Below, piece by piece: positions 6,978 through 15,982 of a DNA stretch of 64,000 nucleotides. Within the stretch, counting starts at the first letter, position 1, and every line of letters starts with the position of its first letter. The position numbers and the translations under genes are program-made. The notes beneath the pieces are model-generated. The model was given only the letters and a program-made list of their open reading frames with translations. It made no database searches and was not told the DNA's origin. Origin of the DNA: Verrucomicrobiales bacterium (lineage in GTDB: Bacteria > Verrucomicrobiota > Verrucomicrobiia > Limisphaerales > J093); NCBI GenBank assembly GCA_024233215.1, contig JACKPW010000001.1:558001-622000 (forward strand). Reading direction: 5' to 3'.

Positions 6978-9350
6978 ATGGCACGCCGACCCACCCCCAT
7001 CCCCGTCAAACACCTCAAACCGCTGCCGGCTGCTGCGGGCTCGCTCGAACTGGGCAACCGCCACTTGCGGCTCAGCGTCTCCGCCCTTTCCCCCGAAGTG
7101 CTCCGCCTGCGCATCCACCGGGCAGGCAACGCCGCGTCCTCTCCCGCATGGGCGATCATGCCGACGGAACCCGTCGTGGGAATCGCCCGAACCCGGATTC
7201 GCGGTGACCGGGCCTCGCTGCAGACCCGCGCGGGGCAACTTCAATTCAACCTCCGCACGGGTGCCTGTCGGGTCGTCGATTGCCACGGACTCGAGGTCTT
7301 TTCGATTCCGTCCGGCACGATGTCCCTCGGTGCGGAAACCGGCGGGGGCCTGGAACTCGGACTCGCAGAGGGAGAACGGTTGTTCGGATTCGGCGAAACC
7401 ACCGGCCCGCTGGATCAACGGGGCCGGCGTCGCGAGCTTTGGAACATCGACGTGCTCGGCCACGCCCCGGCCATCCACCCGGGGCTCCGGAGTCTTTACG
7501 TCAGCATTCCCCTGATGATCTCGCTCCGCGAGGGGCGCGCCGCCGCGGTGTTCTGGGATAATCCCGCCCGCCAGGTCTGGGATCTGGAGCACGGTGGGCC
7601 AGGGCGCTGCCGGGTGACGGTCGACCACGGCGGGATCGACCTCGTGCTGTTTCTGGGGCCGACGTTGCCGGGGATTTTGGAACATTACACCGCCTTGACC
7701 GGCCGCATGCCGCTCCCGCCGCGCTGGGCGCTCGGCTATCACCAGTGCCGCTACAGCTACGAAACCGCCGATCGCCTGGAGGAGGTGGCCGCGGAGTTCC
7801 GCCGCCGGGGACTGCCGTGCGACGCCCTGTACCTGGACATCCATCACCTGCGTGGGTACCGCGTGTTTACGTTCGGCCGGACCTTCCCCAAGCCCGCGGA
7901 ACTGCTCAGCCGGCTGCGCCGGCAGGGGTTCAAGGTGATTCCCATCGTGGATCCCGGCGTGAAGTGCGACCCGCGGTTCGGCGTGTTCCAGCGGGGTCGG
8001 AAACACGACGCTTTCGTCAAGGGCCCCGATGGCACGACGGACTTCCCGGGCCGCGTCTGGCCCGGTGATTCGTGCTGGCCGGACTTTCTTGATGCCGGGG
8101 TCCGGGAATGGTGGGGACGCGAACAGGCGGCCCTGTTCCGACTGGGGGTGGCCGGGATCTGGAACGACATGAACGAGCCGGCGAACTTCGCCCGCCCCGA
8201 CAAGACCCTCGACCCCGACTGCCGGCATCGCACGGAACACGGTCCGCGGCGGCACGTGGAGGTGCACAACCTCTACGGCCAGCAGATGGCCCGGGCCTCG
8301 CGCGAAGGCGCCCTGGCCGCCTGCCCGGACCAGCGTCCCTTCGTCGTCTCCCGCGCCGGTTGGGCGGGCATCCAACGCCATGCCGCGGTCTGGACCGGTG
8401 ACAACAGTTCCAGCTGGGAACACCTCGCCGATTCCCTGCGTTGCCTGCTGAACCTCGGCCTCAGCGGGGTGCCCTTCTGTGGCAGCGACGTCGGCGGGTT
8501 CCTCGACAATTGCCCGGACGAATTGCTCGTGCGCTGGACCCAGATGGCGGCATTGACCCCCTTCTTCCGGAACCACAGCAACGTCGGCACCCGCGACCAG
8601 GAACCGTGGAGCCGCGGGGAACCCGTGGAGACCCTCTGCCGCCGCGCCCTGACCCTGCGCTACCAACTCCTGCCGTATCTCTACGGCCTCTTTCACGAAG
8701 CCGCCCGAACCGGCGCGCCGATCATGCGTCCGCTGGCCTGGCATTTTCAGAATGAACCGGAGGCGGTGGCCTGCGGCGACCAGTTCCTGCTGGGTCCTTC
8801 ACTGTTGGTCGCCCCGATCCTCGCCCAGGGCGCCAGCGCCCGCAGCGTTTACCTCCCGCCGGGCAACTGGTTCGATTTCTGGAGCGGGGAAGTCCATCGC
8901 GGGCGGCAACAGATCGTGGTCCGAGCGCCCCTGGACACCCTGCCCCTCTTCGTTCGCGCCGGTGCCGTCATCCCGTTCGCGGTGGGGCGTCAGTTCGTCG
9001 GGCCGCAGGAACCGGAGGAAATCGTGCTCCACATCTGGCCCGGTGCCCCCGGCTCATTCCAATGGTATGAGGACGACGGGGCCTCCCTGGCCCACGAACG
9101 GGGCATCCGCTCGGAACGGGGTCTCCATCACGAAGCCACCCTCCGCGGCGGCCGACTGATCCTCACTCCGACCTCCGGCCCGTTCCCCTCCGAGGTTCGG
9201 CATTGGCGGATCGTCCTGCGCGACCGGCACCGCGAACCCCGTGTCCGCTTTCGTGGGAAACCGGTGGCGGTGGATTTCCTGCCGGAACTGCGCATCGCCT
9301 CCTTCCTGCTGAAGAATGAGCCGGGGCCGCTGCGACTTTCGTGGTCATAA
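6978..9350 (+). CDS. GH31 alpha-glucosidase-type glycoside hydrolase
   Basis: 790 residues. N-terminal beta-sandwich with FGFGETTGPLDQRG, then a catalytic barrel. The catalytic nucleophile is Asp397 in WNDMNEPAN and the acid/base is Asp475 in WTGDNSSSW. The substrate-side loop reads LDIHHLRGYRVFTF where most family members read LDIDYMDGYRVFT, so the -1 subsite may differ. SGVPFCGSDVGGF and FFRNHS are further GH31 landmarks. No signal peptide, so probably cytoplasmic hydrolysis of alpha-glucosides. Length is normal. Lies at the end of a closely spaced three-gene run (4563-9350). Confidence 0.93.
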   Translation: MARRPTPIPVKHLKPLPAAAGSLELGNRHLRLSVSALSPEVLRLRIHRAGNAASSPAWAIMPTEPVVGIARTRIRGDRASLQTRAGQLQFNLRTGACRVVDCHGLEVFSIPSGTMSLGAETGGGLELGLAEGERLFGFGETTGPLDQRGRRRELWNIDVLGHAPAIHPGLRSLYVSIPLMISLREGRAAAVFWDNPARQVWDLEHGGPGRCRVTVDHGGIDLVLFLGPTLPGILEHYTALTGRMPLPPRWALGYHQCRYSYETADRLEEVAAEFRRRGLPCDALYLDIHHLRGYRVFTFGRTFPKPAELLSRLRRQGFKVIPIVDPGVKCDPRFGVFQRGRKHDAFVKGPDGTTDFPGRVWPGDSCWPDFLDAGVREWWGREQAALFRLGVAGIWNDMNEPANFARPDKTLDPDCRHRTEHGPRRHVEVHNLYGQQMARASREGALAACPDQRPFVVSRAGWAGIQRHAAVWTGDNSSSWEHLADSLRCLLNLGLSGVPFCGSDVGGFLDNCPDELLVRWTQMAALTPFFRNHSNVGTRDQEPWSRGEPVETLCRRALTLRYQLLPYLYGLFHEAARTGAPIMRPLAWHFQNEPEAVACGDQFLLGPSLLVAPILAQGASARSVYLPPGNWFDFWSGEVHRGRQQIVVRAPLDTLPLFVRAGAVIPFAVGRQFVGPQEPEEIVLHIWPGAPGSFQWYEDDGASLAHERGIRSERGLHHEATLRGGRLILTPTSGPFPSEVRHWRIVLRDRHREPRVRFRGKPVAVDFLPELRIASFLLKNEPGPLRLSWS

Positions 9351-9373
9351 GATTCCGCACCGGTAACGCCGTC

Positions 9374-9817
9374 ATGACCCCGACCTCCCCCAACCCCGAC
9401 GATCCGCCGCTGCCAACGGCCTGTCTCGGGTATTTCGACTGCTTCAACCGGGGCCGTTTCTTTGAGGCCCACGACGTGCTCGAGGAACACTGGCTGGACT
9501 GCCGGTTGGCACCGGAAGGCAACTACTTCAAGGCCCTCATTCAGTTTGCCGGCGTGTTCGTCCATCTCGACAAGCGCCGCCGGGCGCCCGCCGCCGGACT
9601 GTGCCGGCTTGCCCTGAAACACCTCCGGGGCTATCCGAGCCCCTTCTGCCACATCGACACGGACACCGTCCGTGCCGCCGTCCAGGACCTGCTCGAGCGC
9701 ATCGAGGACGGGACGGGTTTTCCGGAGTTGCTCGCGCCGGAGACGTTGCGCCGCTTCCTGCCGGACCCTGCCAGGCCGGGTGGATTCCGCATTGCTCCAC
9801 CGCCGGACGCCGCCTAG
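9374..9817 (+). CDS. DUF309 family protein
   Basis: 147-residue helical protein. The motif FNRGRFFEAHDVLEEHW is diagnostic of DUF309, followed by NYFKALIQFAGVFVHLDK. The biochemical role of the family is not established. ATG at 9374 is preferred over an upstream GTG at 9341 that would overlap the end of the GH31 gene. It is followed 13 bases later by a small membrane protein gene in the same direction. Confidence 0.8.
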   Translation: MTPTSPNPDDPPLPTACLGYFDCFNRGRFFEAHDVLEEHWLDCRLAPEGNYFKALIQFAGVFVHLDKRRRAPAAGLCRLALKHLRGYPSPFCHIDTDTVRAAVQDLLERIEDGTGFPELLAPETLRRFLPDPARPGGFRIAPPPDAA

Positions 9818-9830
9818 GCTCGCGCCGCAC

Positions 9831-10151
9831 ATGAAGAAATCATCTCCATGGAGCGGGGTGTTGCTGGCCGTGCTCGTCCTGAGCGTTCTGGTGAACATTG
9901 CCCTTTGCTACCAGTACATGAAGCTCGTCGGGATTGCGCGACGCGGCGCCGTGTTCACGCGAACCCTGCAGGAAAAGGTCGAGCGGGCCAACCAGGACCG
10001 CGCCGTCCTTCAGGCCATCGCCGTCGAATCGCTGAAGTATGCGCGGACCAATCGCGAAATGTTCCAGGTGGTCCAGCCGTTCTTCCCGACCTTCCACCAA
10101 CTCGGCATCAACCTGAATTCCAACACCCCCGCCGCCGGCACCCAGCCCTGA
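9831..10151 (+). CDS. small single-pass membrane protein
   Basis: 106 residues. One N-terminal transmembrane segment (GVLLAVLVLSVLVNIALCY, about 9-27), then a charged region that may form a coiled coil (FTRTLQEKVERANQDRA), and a polar tail. No known family was recognised. The next gene encodes a protein of similar plan (membrane segment plus periplasmic helix), so the two may form a pair. Begins 13 bases after the DUF309 gene. Confidence 0.65.
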   Translation: MKKSSPWSGVLLAVLVLSVLVNIALCYQYMKLVGIARRGAVFTRTLQEKVERANQDRAVLQAIAVESLKYARTNREMFQVVQPFFPTFHQLGINLNSNTPAAGTQP

Positions 10152-10158
10152 GACTGCC

Positions 10159-10644
10159 ATGTCTGAAGCCTTCCCTCCCCCGCCCGAAGCGAACCCGGAT
10201 CCCCGGCCAAAGCCGGCGCCAAACGTGTCGTCCGGGACCGCCGCAAGCCCCGGGACCCCGACCACGCCCGCAGTCTCCGAGTGGGATGTTGACGATCTGA
10301 AGGCGGCGCTGAACTCCGTCCGCCAGAACGTCGCGATTGCCATTGTCGGCCTGATCGTGGTTCTGGCCTCGGTCAACGTGCTGCTCTTTCACCAACTGGC
10401 CTTCCTCAACACCCAGGTCCAGGAAATGCTCCGGAGCCAGAAGCAGATGGCGGGTTTCCTCGAGGACCACCGGACCAACGGTGCCCCCTACTACGTGCGG
10501 TTCATGGAGGAGATGGACCAGTTCGGCCGGACCCACCCGGACTTTGCCCACGTGCTGGCCCGCTATCCGCGCTTCCAGCTTCCCGAACTGCCCCCGGGCA
10601 TGACCCGCCCGCTATTGCCCGGAATCGACACGCCGGCCCCGTAA
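10159..10644 (+). CDS. small membrane protein with Pro-rich N terminus
   Basis: 161 residues. A proline/alanine-rich cytoplasmic N terminus (about 1-40), one hydrophobic helix (VAIAIVGLIVVLASVNVLLF, about 56-75), a short helical region (NTQVQEMLRSQKQMAGFLED) and a proline-rich tail. No family recognised. Starts 7 bases after the previous small membrane protein and shares its overall plan, so both are likely expressed together. Confidence 0.65.
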   Translation: MSEAFPPPPEANPDPRPKPAPNVSSGTAASPGTPTTPAVSEWDVDDLKAALNSVRQNVAIAIVGLIVVLASVNVLLFHQLAFLNTQVQEMLRSQKQMAGFLEDHRTNGAPYYVRFMEEMDQFGRTHPDFAHVLARYPRFQLPELPPGMTRPLLPGIDTPAP

Positions 10645-10691
10645 TCCCTCCCCCAGTGGCACGGGCAAACCCGCCCGTTCCCGCCGTCGCC

Positions 10692-11111
10692 TTACGCGGC
10701 CACCGGCTCCCCGGGCGGCAGCACCAACCGCAGGCCGCACGTCGGACAGTAATTGGCCTGATCCGGGACTTCCCCGCCGCAATCCGGGCATTTGCAGGCC
10801 CGGGCCACCGTTCGCCGGTGGATGATCAGATTCCGGAGATAGGGAATCCATGTGAACGCATAGGCGAAGATGAACACGGAGTCGCGCCGGTAGAAGAGCG
10901 CGTAGCTGAAGAGGAGCATGGCGCCGGTAAGGCTGAGCCACCAGAAGGCCACGGGGATCACCACCCGCCGCTGCCGTTCCGTGGCGTACCACTGCACGAG
11001 GAAACGCGAGAAGAACACGGCATTCCCCAGCCAGCCCACGGCCTTCCAGAAATGCCACTCGATGCCGAGGAACCGTCCCTCTTGCCAAAGCCAGTGCCAG
11101 AGCGTGTCCAT
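10692..11111 (-). CDS. LAB_N-domain membrane protein fused to a zinc ribbon
   Basis: 139 residues. The N-terminal part (about 15-95) matches the lipid-A-disaccharide synthase N-terminal-like domain: VGWLGNAVFFSRFLVQWYAT, WWLSLTGAMLLFSYALFYR, and SVFIFAYAFTWIPYLRNL form three membrane helices. The last third holds a zinc ribbon with two CxxC pairs (CKCPDCGGEVPDQANYCPTC). Stand-alone LAB_N proteins are known in bacteria; the added zinc ribbon is less usual. Function unknown, perhaps membrane lipid related by family name only. Convergent with the preceding small membrane protein genes. Confidence 0.8.
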   Translation of the reverse strand: MDTLWHWLWQEGRFLGIEWHFWKAVGWLGNAVFFSRFLVQWYATERQRRVVIPVAFWWLSLTGAMLLFSYALFYRRDSVFIFAYAFTWIPYLRNLIIHRRTVARACKCPDCGGEVPDQANYCPTCGLRLVLPPGEPVAA

Positions 11112-11542
11112 GCCCTGGCATTACGCGGTCCCACCCCGTCCCCCGCAACTACATTCCACCCCCCCCAGGGGCCATTTCTCTCGCCCCTCCCGGCATGGGC
11201 GTCAAGTTAAGGGCACTGCGGTTGGGCTGATGGAGTCGCGAGCCGTTGCCTCAGACCAACCCGATCCGCCCGATCGGAAACCGGACCTGTTGCCAGCCAA
11301 CCTCGCCATCCCCCACTGCCGGGGGGGGCCATGCGACACCTCGACCCTACGCCCCCCGATCCCGGGATCGCAGGGTTTCCCACTGGCATCCCTCCGGGAA
11401 GTTTCCGGTGGTATCGCTCGTCCCTCGCTCGGCTTTGAACCCTCCGGTTGGGAACCCCAGGCTGGTATGGCAACGGGTCGCCCTTCCCAGCGTCGAGGCC
11501 GCAACCCATCCGACCATAGGTCACCATCAAGAACCGACCCTT
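11112..11542. other. intergenic region without recognisable gene
   Basis: Open frames on both strands are proline/arginine-rich and overlap one another, as expected for non-coding high-GC DNA. No hairpin array, RNA gene or known repeat was recognised. It may be the decayed body of the gene whose C-terminal remnant lies at 11543-11720, but that cannot be shown. Confidence 0.4.
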
Positions 11543-11720
11543 TCATTGAGGCAGCGCCACCGCCCGGTAGAAGCGCGCGGTTGGCGGCCAGCCAGGCGCA
11601 GTGTCCACGTAACGGTAGCGGGCGTGGGTATGGACGACGTCGAACAGCACAACCCAGGATTCCGGTCGAGCCTCGCCACCCGGTAACGTCGGCCGATCTC
11701 ACCGTCCAGGGTTAGCCATC
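11543..11720 (-). pseudogene. frameshifted C-terminal remnant of a secreted protein
   Basis: Read on the minus strand, one frame gives GEIGRRYRV and the next frame continues EARPESWVVLFDVVHTHA, then RYRYVDTAPGWPPTARFYRA, VALPQ and a TGA stop at 11543. This follows the pattern of the C-terminal tails of large secreted Verrucomicrobial proteins (RYRVE...DL..W...YVDT...RFYRAVALP). The switch of frame just after RYRV and the lack of an open frame upstream indicate a decayed gene. What the intact protein was cannot be told. Confidence 0.5.
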
Positions 11721-11774
11721 CCGGAGGGATGCAAGCCATTAGCCGGGGCGGTTTCTGGAGCACCTCCACCCGAG

Positions 11775-11801
11775 CCGGATGACCTTGGTTCGGTCATCCG
11801 G
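11775..11801 (-). terminator. hairpin downstream of the ThuA gene
   Basis: CCGGATGACC (11775-11784) and GGTCATCCGG (11792-11801) form a perfect 10-bp stem with a 7-base loop, 35 bases beyond the stop codon of the DUF1080-ThuA gene. There is no T-run, so it may be a 3'-stabilising stem or a factor-dependent terminator. Confidence 0.5.
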
Positions 11802-11835
11802 CGTTCGCGAGTGCAGGAATCTTCGCGCGGGACGG

Positions 11836-13371
11836 TTACCGGCCTTTCTTGTCCTGGTTGGCGACGAGATCTTCCGGAGTCGGATGGGACTCCACACCGT
11901 TCGGCGGCACCTCGAGGCCGGAGATCCAGACGATGGCGTTGAGCACGACCTTGCGGAAGTCGTCCTGGGCCCAGTTCTTGTGGAAATGGCCGCCGGTGAA
12001 ACCGAAGCCACGGCCCTTGTCCGGACGGTCATATAGCCACATCACGTGCTGGGGTTCCTTGCGATCCAAGACCGCGGCACGAACCTCAGGGTTGCCGCTG
12101 TGGGGGCCGTCGGGGCGGTTCAGCGTTTCCTTCGGCGGCAGGTCGGAGAGGATGGGGGTGACTCCGCCGGTTTGGAATCGCATGTGGTAGTACCACTCGT
12201 CGCGCATCTTGAAGGGATTGACCCCGCGGGTGACGGCGTGGGTGGGGAGCGAATCAAAGTCGGCATCCCAATGCGGGTTCACCGACCAGTACATCTCGAA
12301 ATAGCCGCCGATGAAATCCAGCCATTCCTGGCCCCCGCGCTCCTTGGGAACTTCGCAGGCGTAGTGGATGCAGCCGAAACCGGCGCCCCGTTCCAGCGCG
12401 TTCCGCAGCTGCGCCAGGCGTTCCCCCTGGATGGCGATGTGACCGGCGCCACCATCGGAATAGACCACGATGGCGTCCGCGGCATCGAGCACGCCGGGAT
12501 CCTCGGGCCAGATCGAGTAGAGCCGGATGTCCAGATCCTTGACGCCGTCGAGGCATTTCTGGAGGAGCATCAGGCCGGCACGATGTTCGTGTTCACCGGG
12601 CCCGTGGCTGGGGCCGCCCGCGATGAACACCACGTTCTTCGTGGCGCCGAGTTTCTTGAGCTGGATGTCCTTGAACTGAACGGTCATCGGCTGTCCGGCG
12701 TGGAGTTGCAGGGCCAGAATGCCGGACTTCGCCGCCTTGTCAGCCTGTTCGTCCGTCACCGCCATGGTCAACCGCCCGTTGATGTAGTGGGCCAGGTGAT
12801 TGCCGCGCGCGACGATGGTGTAGTCGTTCCAGTCGCGGGGCTTGATGGCGGCCTGGATTTCATCGGAATCACCGATGGTGGCGAGTTCCTCCTTGGAACC
12901 GTCGGCCTTGATCAGAACCTTCTTGCCGCGCAGGGCAAGAATCCCGCGGCCGCCCTCCTCGTACAGGATGCCGGAATAGGTTTTGCCGGCTTCGAAATCG
13001 GCCTGATAGCCGTTCACGACCCAGTTGGCGGGATTGACCAGCCGGCTACGATATTGGATGCCCGAGTTGCCGAAGCCCTGGTCGTTGTTGGGAACGATCT
13101 TGAACTTCAGCCGCAGGACGAAATCAGCCACGTCGCCGCCCTGCCAGACGAGAAAGGTGTTGCCCCGGGTGGGATTGTCCGCGGTGGTCTGGCCCGTGAT
13201 CGCGCCGTCGCGCACCGACCAGAACTTGGGATTGCCCTGCCAACCTTCGAGGTTGATGCCGTTGAACAGGGGGACATAGCCGTCGCCGGCGTGGGAGAAC
13301 GCGGACAGGGCGAGCAACGCGCCGCCGCCGAACAGGGAGAGTCTTCGGAGTAATCGTGTCATGACGTTCAT
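11836..13371 (-). CDS. secreted DUF1080 (3-keto-disaccharide hydrolase) - ThuA fusion
   Basis: 511 residues. A signal peptide (LSLFGGGALLALSAFSHAG) is followed by a DUF1080 / 3-keto-disaccharide hydrolase domain (about 30-215; YVPLFNGINLEGWQG, NSGIQYRSR, WNDYTIVARGNHLAHYINGR). A ThuA glutamine-amidotransferase-like domain follows (about 220-495; VVFIAGGPSHGPGEHEH, GFGCIHYACEVP, EWYYHMRF, FTGGHFHKNW). Both domains are linked to periplasmic sugar metabolism in Planctomycetes and Verrucomicrobia, where 3-keto-glycosides are intermediates. The second in-frame ATG (13362) is an equally possible start. A hairpin at 11775-11801 follows. Divergent from the nuo operon. Confidence 0.88.
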   Translation of the reverse strand: MNVMTRLLRRLSLFGGGALLALSAFSHAGDGYVPLFNGINLEGWQGNPKFWSVRDGAITGQTTADNPTRGNTFLVWQGGDVADFVLRLKFKIVPNNDQGFGNSGIQYRSRLVNPANWVVNGYQADFEAGKTYSGILYEEGGRGILALRGKKVLIKADGSKEELATIGDSDEIQAAIKPRDWNDYTIVARGNHLAHYINGRLTMAVTDEQADKAAKSGILALQLHAGQPMTVQFKDIQLKKLGATKNVVFIAGGPSHGPGEHEHRAGLMLLQKCLDGVKDLDIRLYSIWPEDPGVLDAADAIVVYSDGGAGHIAIQGERLAQLRNALERGAGFGCIHYACEVPKERGGQEWLDFIGGYFEMYWSVNPHWDADFDSLPTHAVTRGVNPFKMRDEWYYHMRFQTGGVTPILSDLPPKETLNRPDGPHSGNPEVRAAVLDRKEPQHVMWLYDRPDKGRGFGFTGGHFHKNWAQDDFRKVVLNAIVWISGLEVPPNGVESHPTPEDLVANQDKKGR

Positions 13372-13542
13372 GAAGACGGAGTGAAGCAGACCGCGATTCA
13401 GCCGGCAAAACCAAAGTCACCGGTTTGGAGGCGGCGGGATGCACTCCGGGTCGTCCCGTTTCACCCGTGCGCGGGCCAAACCGCGCGGTTGACTCGGGGA
13501 CAAGGCTTTCCGCGCTCCTTTCGCGCCCCGGGCAAGTTCAAC

Positions 13543-13571
13543 TTGCAGCGGTCCGCGGCGGCTTCTAGTTT
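13543..13571 (+). promoter_or_regulatory. predicted promoter of the nuo operon
   Basis: TTGCAG (13543-13548), 17-base spacer, TAGTTT (13566-13571), leaving a leader of about 28 bases before the nuoB ATG. It resembles the other promoters proposed in this window in spacing and -10 form (TA[GC]TTT). Inference only. Confidence 0.4.
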
Positions 13572-13606
13572 GGCCGGGTCTGCCGGGGGCGGTCCGCCCA
13601 CGTTCG

Positions 13607-14146
13607 ATGAAGCAAACCGCGGAAATCCAATTCGATTCGCGAACCGAGGGCGACCTGGTCGTCACCCGGCTCGACGCCGCCATCAACTGGTTCCGCAAGA
13701 ACTCCCTCTGGCCGATGCCCATGGGGCTCGCCTGTTGTGCCATTGAGCTGATGGCGACCGGGGCCAGCCGGTTCGACATCTCCCGGTTCGGCGCGGAGGT
13801 GATGCGTTTTTCCCCGCGGCAATCCGACGTCATGATCGTGGCCGGCACGGTCACGTACAAGATGGCCCTGGTCGTCCGACGCATCTACGAACAGATGGCG
13901 GATCCGAAATGGGTCATTGCCATGGGGGCCTGCGCCTCGACCGGGGGCATGTACCGCAGCTACGCCGTGCTCCAGGGAGTCGATCGGATCGTGCCGGTGG
14001 ACGTCTACGTGGCCGGTTGCCCGCCGCGCCCCGAGGCGCTCCTGGACGCGCTGATGAAGCTGCAGGAGAAGATCAGCCGGGAACCGGTGGCATCGGTCTG
14101 GAAGCAGGAGCCCACCGCCACGAAACCGGTGGAAATGCCCGCATGA
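13607..14146 (+). CDS. nuoB: NADH-quinone oxidoreductase subunit B
   Basis: 179-residue NuoB, which carries the terminal 4Fe-4S cluster N2 of complex I and passes electrons to quinone. The tandem cysteines of the N2 site are Cys43-Cys44 (GLACCAIELMA), with Cys109 (MGACAS) and Cys138 (AGCPPRPE) as the other ligands. Length and motifs are normal. First gene of the nuo run; no nuoA precedes it, so NuoA must be encoded elsewhere. Its stop overlaps the nuoC start in an ATGA, indicating coupled translation. Confidence 0.97.
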   Translation: MKQTAEIQFDSRTEGDLVVTRLDAAINWFRKNSLWPMPMGLACCAIELMATGASRFDISRFGAEVMRFSPRQSDVMIVAGTVTYKMALVVRRIYEQMADPKWVIAMGACASTGGMYRSYAVLQGVDRIVPVDVYVAGCPPRPEALLDALMKLQEKISREPVASVWKQEPTATKPVEMPA

Positions 14147-14730
14147 AACCGGCCGACTTCGCCCGCCAGCTTGTGGTGCACTTCCCCCATGTCGTCACGG
14201 ACGGCGTGGAGTTCCGTGGCGAGGTGACGTTGACGGTGACGCCCCCGGAACAGGTTCCGACGATCTGCACCTTCGCCCGTCGGGACCTTCGTTGCGACCT
14301 GTTGCTCGACATCACGAGCATCGACAATTACGGCGAGGACCCGCGCTGGACGGTGGTTTATGAACTCTATTCGCTGGCGCACCGGGTGCATCTGCGGCTG
14401 AAGACCCACGTTGCCGAGGCGGTCTCCGAACTCCCCACGGTCAGCGGCATCTGGCGCACCGCCGAGTGGCACGAGCGCGAGATCTACGACATGATGGGCA
14501 TCCGGTTCAGCGGGCATCCCGACCTCCGCCGGATTCTGATGTGGGAGGGCTACCCGCACTTTCCGTTGCGCAAGGATTTCCCGCTGGAAGGCAAACCCTC
14601 GGCGGTTCCGGAACTGGCGTTCAGCGATGCCGCCCCGCTGGAAGGGGGACCGTTCGTGACCTCCCCCGGGGCGGGTGATGCGACCGCCCGGGAACCGAGG
14701 GCGCGGTCGGCCGGGAAGGAAACGCCATGA
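14143..14730 (+). CDS. nuoC: NADH-quinone oxidoreductase subunit C
   Basis: 195-residue NuoC, peripheral-arm 30-kDa subunit. Family landmarks are LLLDITSIDNYG, FEVVYEL-like WTVVYELYSL, and the signature EREIYDMMGIRFSGHPDLRRI, followed by PLRKDFPLEG. The start is the ATG overlapping the nuoB stop. The C-terminal 35 residues after the conserved core (from about AFSDAAPLEGG) are low-complexity. NuoC and NuoD are separate genes here, not fused as in E. coli. Overlaps nuoD by an ATGA. Confidence 0.96.
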   Translation: MKPADFARQLVVHFPHVVTDGVEFRGEVTLTVTPPEQVPTICTFARRDLRCDLLLDITSIDNYGEDPRWTVVYELYSLAHRVHLRLKTHVAEAVSELPTVSGIWRTAEWHEREIYDMMGIRFSGHPDLRRILMWEGYPHFPLRKDFPLEGKPSAVPELAFSDAAPLEGGPFVTSPGAGDATAREPRARSAGKETP

Positions 14731-15980
14731 GCCCCACCCGGGAAATCCACCAACCGGACGCCGCCGCCCGCAACGGCCCGAACCCCGGCCCGACCCCTCC
14801 CGAACTGCACGGAGACCGGGTGGTGTTGAACATGGGGCCGTCGCACCCGTCCACCCACGGGGTACTGCGGCTGGTGGTGGAACTGGACGGGGAAATCATC
14901 ACGAAGGCCGCGCCGGACATCGGCTATCTCCATCGCGGAGACGAGAAGATCGCGGAGAACCTCACCTACACGCAGTTCATTCCCTACACGGACCGGCTGG
15001 ATTACCTGGCCCCGCTGGCGAACAACGTGGCCTACGTGCTGGCGGTGGAGAAGCTGCTGGGGATCACCGACCGGTTGCCGCCGCGATGCCAGTTCATCCG
15101 GGTGATCTGCTGCGAGCTGGCGCGGATTTCGGCGCACTTGCTGGGCCTGGGGGCGTTCGCCATGGATGTGGGCGCCATGACGGTCTTTCTCTACGTGTCC
15201 ACCGAACGCGAGAAGATCTACAACCTCTGTGAAGCGTTGACCGGTGCCCGGTTCACGACGACGTACACGCGCATTGGCGGGCTCGCCCGGGATCTGCCGG
15301 AGGGATGGACCGAGCAGGTGCGGCGCTTCGCCGGGGAGGTGGTGGTGGCGATCAACGAGATCGAGCAGTTGCTGACGCGCAACCGGATCTGGGTGGACCG
15401 CACGCGGGACATCGGGGTGATTGCGCGGGATCAGGCCGTCACTTACGGGCTGACCGGACCCAACCTCCGCGCCAGTGGTGTGGACTACGACGTGCGCAAG
15501 GCCCATCCATACCTGGTCTATGACCAGCTACGATTCGATGTGCCGCTGGGATCCGTCGGCGATTGCTACGACCGGTATCTGGTACGGATCGAGGAAATGC
15601 GCCAAAGCGTGCGGCTGTTGAACCAGTGCCTCAACCAGCTTCCCGGGGGACCGATCAACGTGAACGACGGCAAGATCGTGCTGCCCCCGAAGGCGAAGGT
15701 GATGACGCGCATGGAGGAGTTGATTCACCAGTTCATGCTGGTGACGACCGGGGTGGACGCTCCGCCCGGCGAGATCTACTTCGGCGCCGAGAATCCCAAG
15801 GGCGAACTGGGATTCTACATCAACAGCCGCGGCGGGGGCACCCCCCATCGGCTCAAGATTCGCGCCCCGTCATTCGTCAACCTCAGCATCCTGCCGGAAC
15901 TTCTCCCCGGCCACATGATGAGCGATGTCGTGGCGATTCTCGGCAGCCTCGATTTCGTCATGGGAGAATGCGACCGCTAA
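14727..15980 (+). CDS. nuoD: NADH-quinone oxidoreductase subunit D
   Basis: 417-residue NuoD, the 49-kDa-type subunit that helps form the quinone pocket. Conserved blocks include NMGPSHPSTHGVLRLVVELD, GYLHRGDEKIAEN, LTYTQFIPYTDRLDYLAPL, and near the C terminus PKGELGFYINSRGG and MGECDR at the very end. Length is normal. It starts within the nuoC stop (ATGA) and is followed by nuoE after 2 bases, all signs of a tightly coupled operon. Confidence 0.97.
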   Translation: MSPTREIHQPDAAARNGPNPGPTPPELHGDRVVLNMGPSHPSTHGVLRLVVELDGEIITKAAPDIGYLHRGDEKIAENLTYTQFIPYTDRLDYLAPLANNVAYVLAVEKLLGITDRLPPRCQFIRVICCELARISAHLLGLGAFAMDVGAMTVFLYVSTEREKIYNLCEALTGARFTTTYTRIGGLARDLPEGWTEQVRRFAGEVVVAINEIEQLLTRNRIWVDRTRDIGVIARDQAVTYGLTGPNLRASGVDYDVRKAHPYLVYDQLRFDVPLGSVGDCYDRYLVRIEEMRQSVRLLNQCLNQLPGGPINVNDGKIVLPPKAKVMTRMEELIHQFMLVTTGVDAPPGEIYFGAENPKGELGFYINSRGGGTPHRLKIRAPSFVNLSILPELLPGHMMSDVVAILGSLDFVMGECDR

Positions 15981-15982
15981 CC

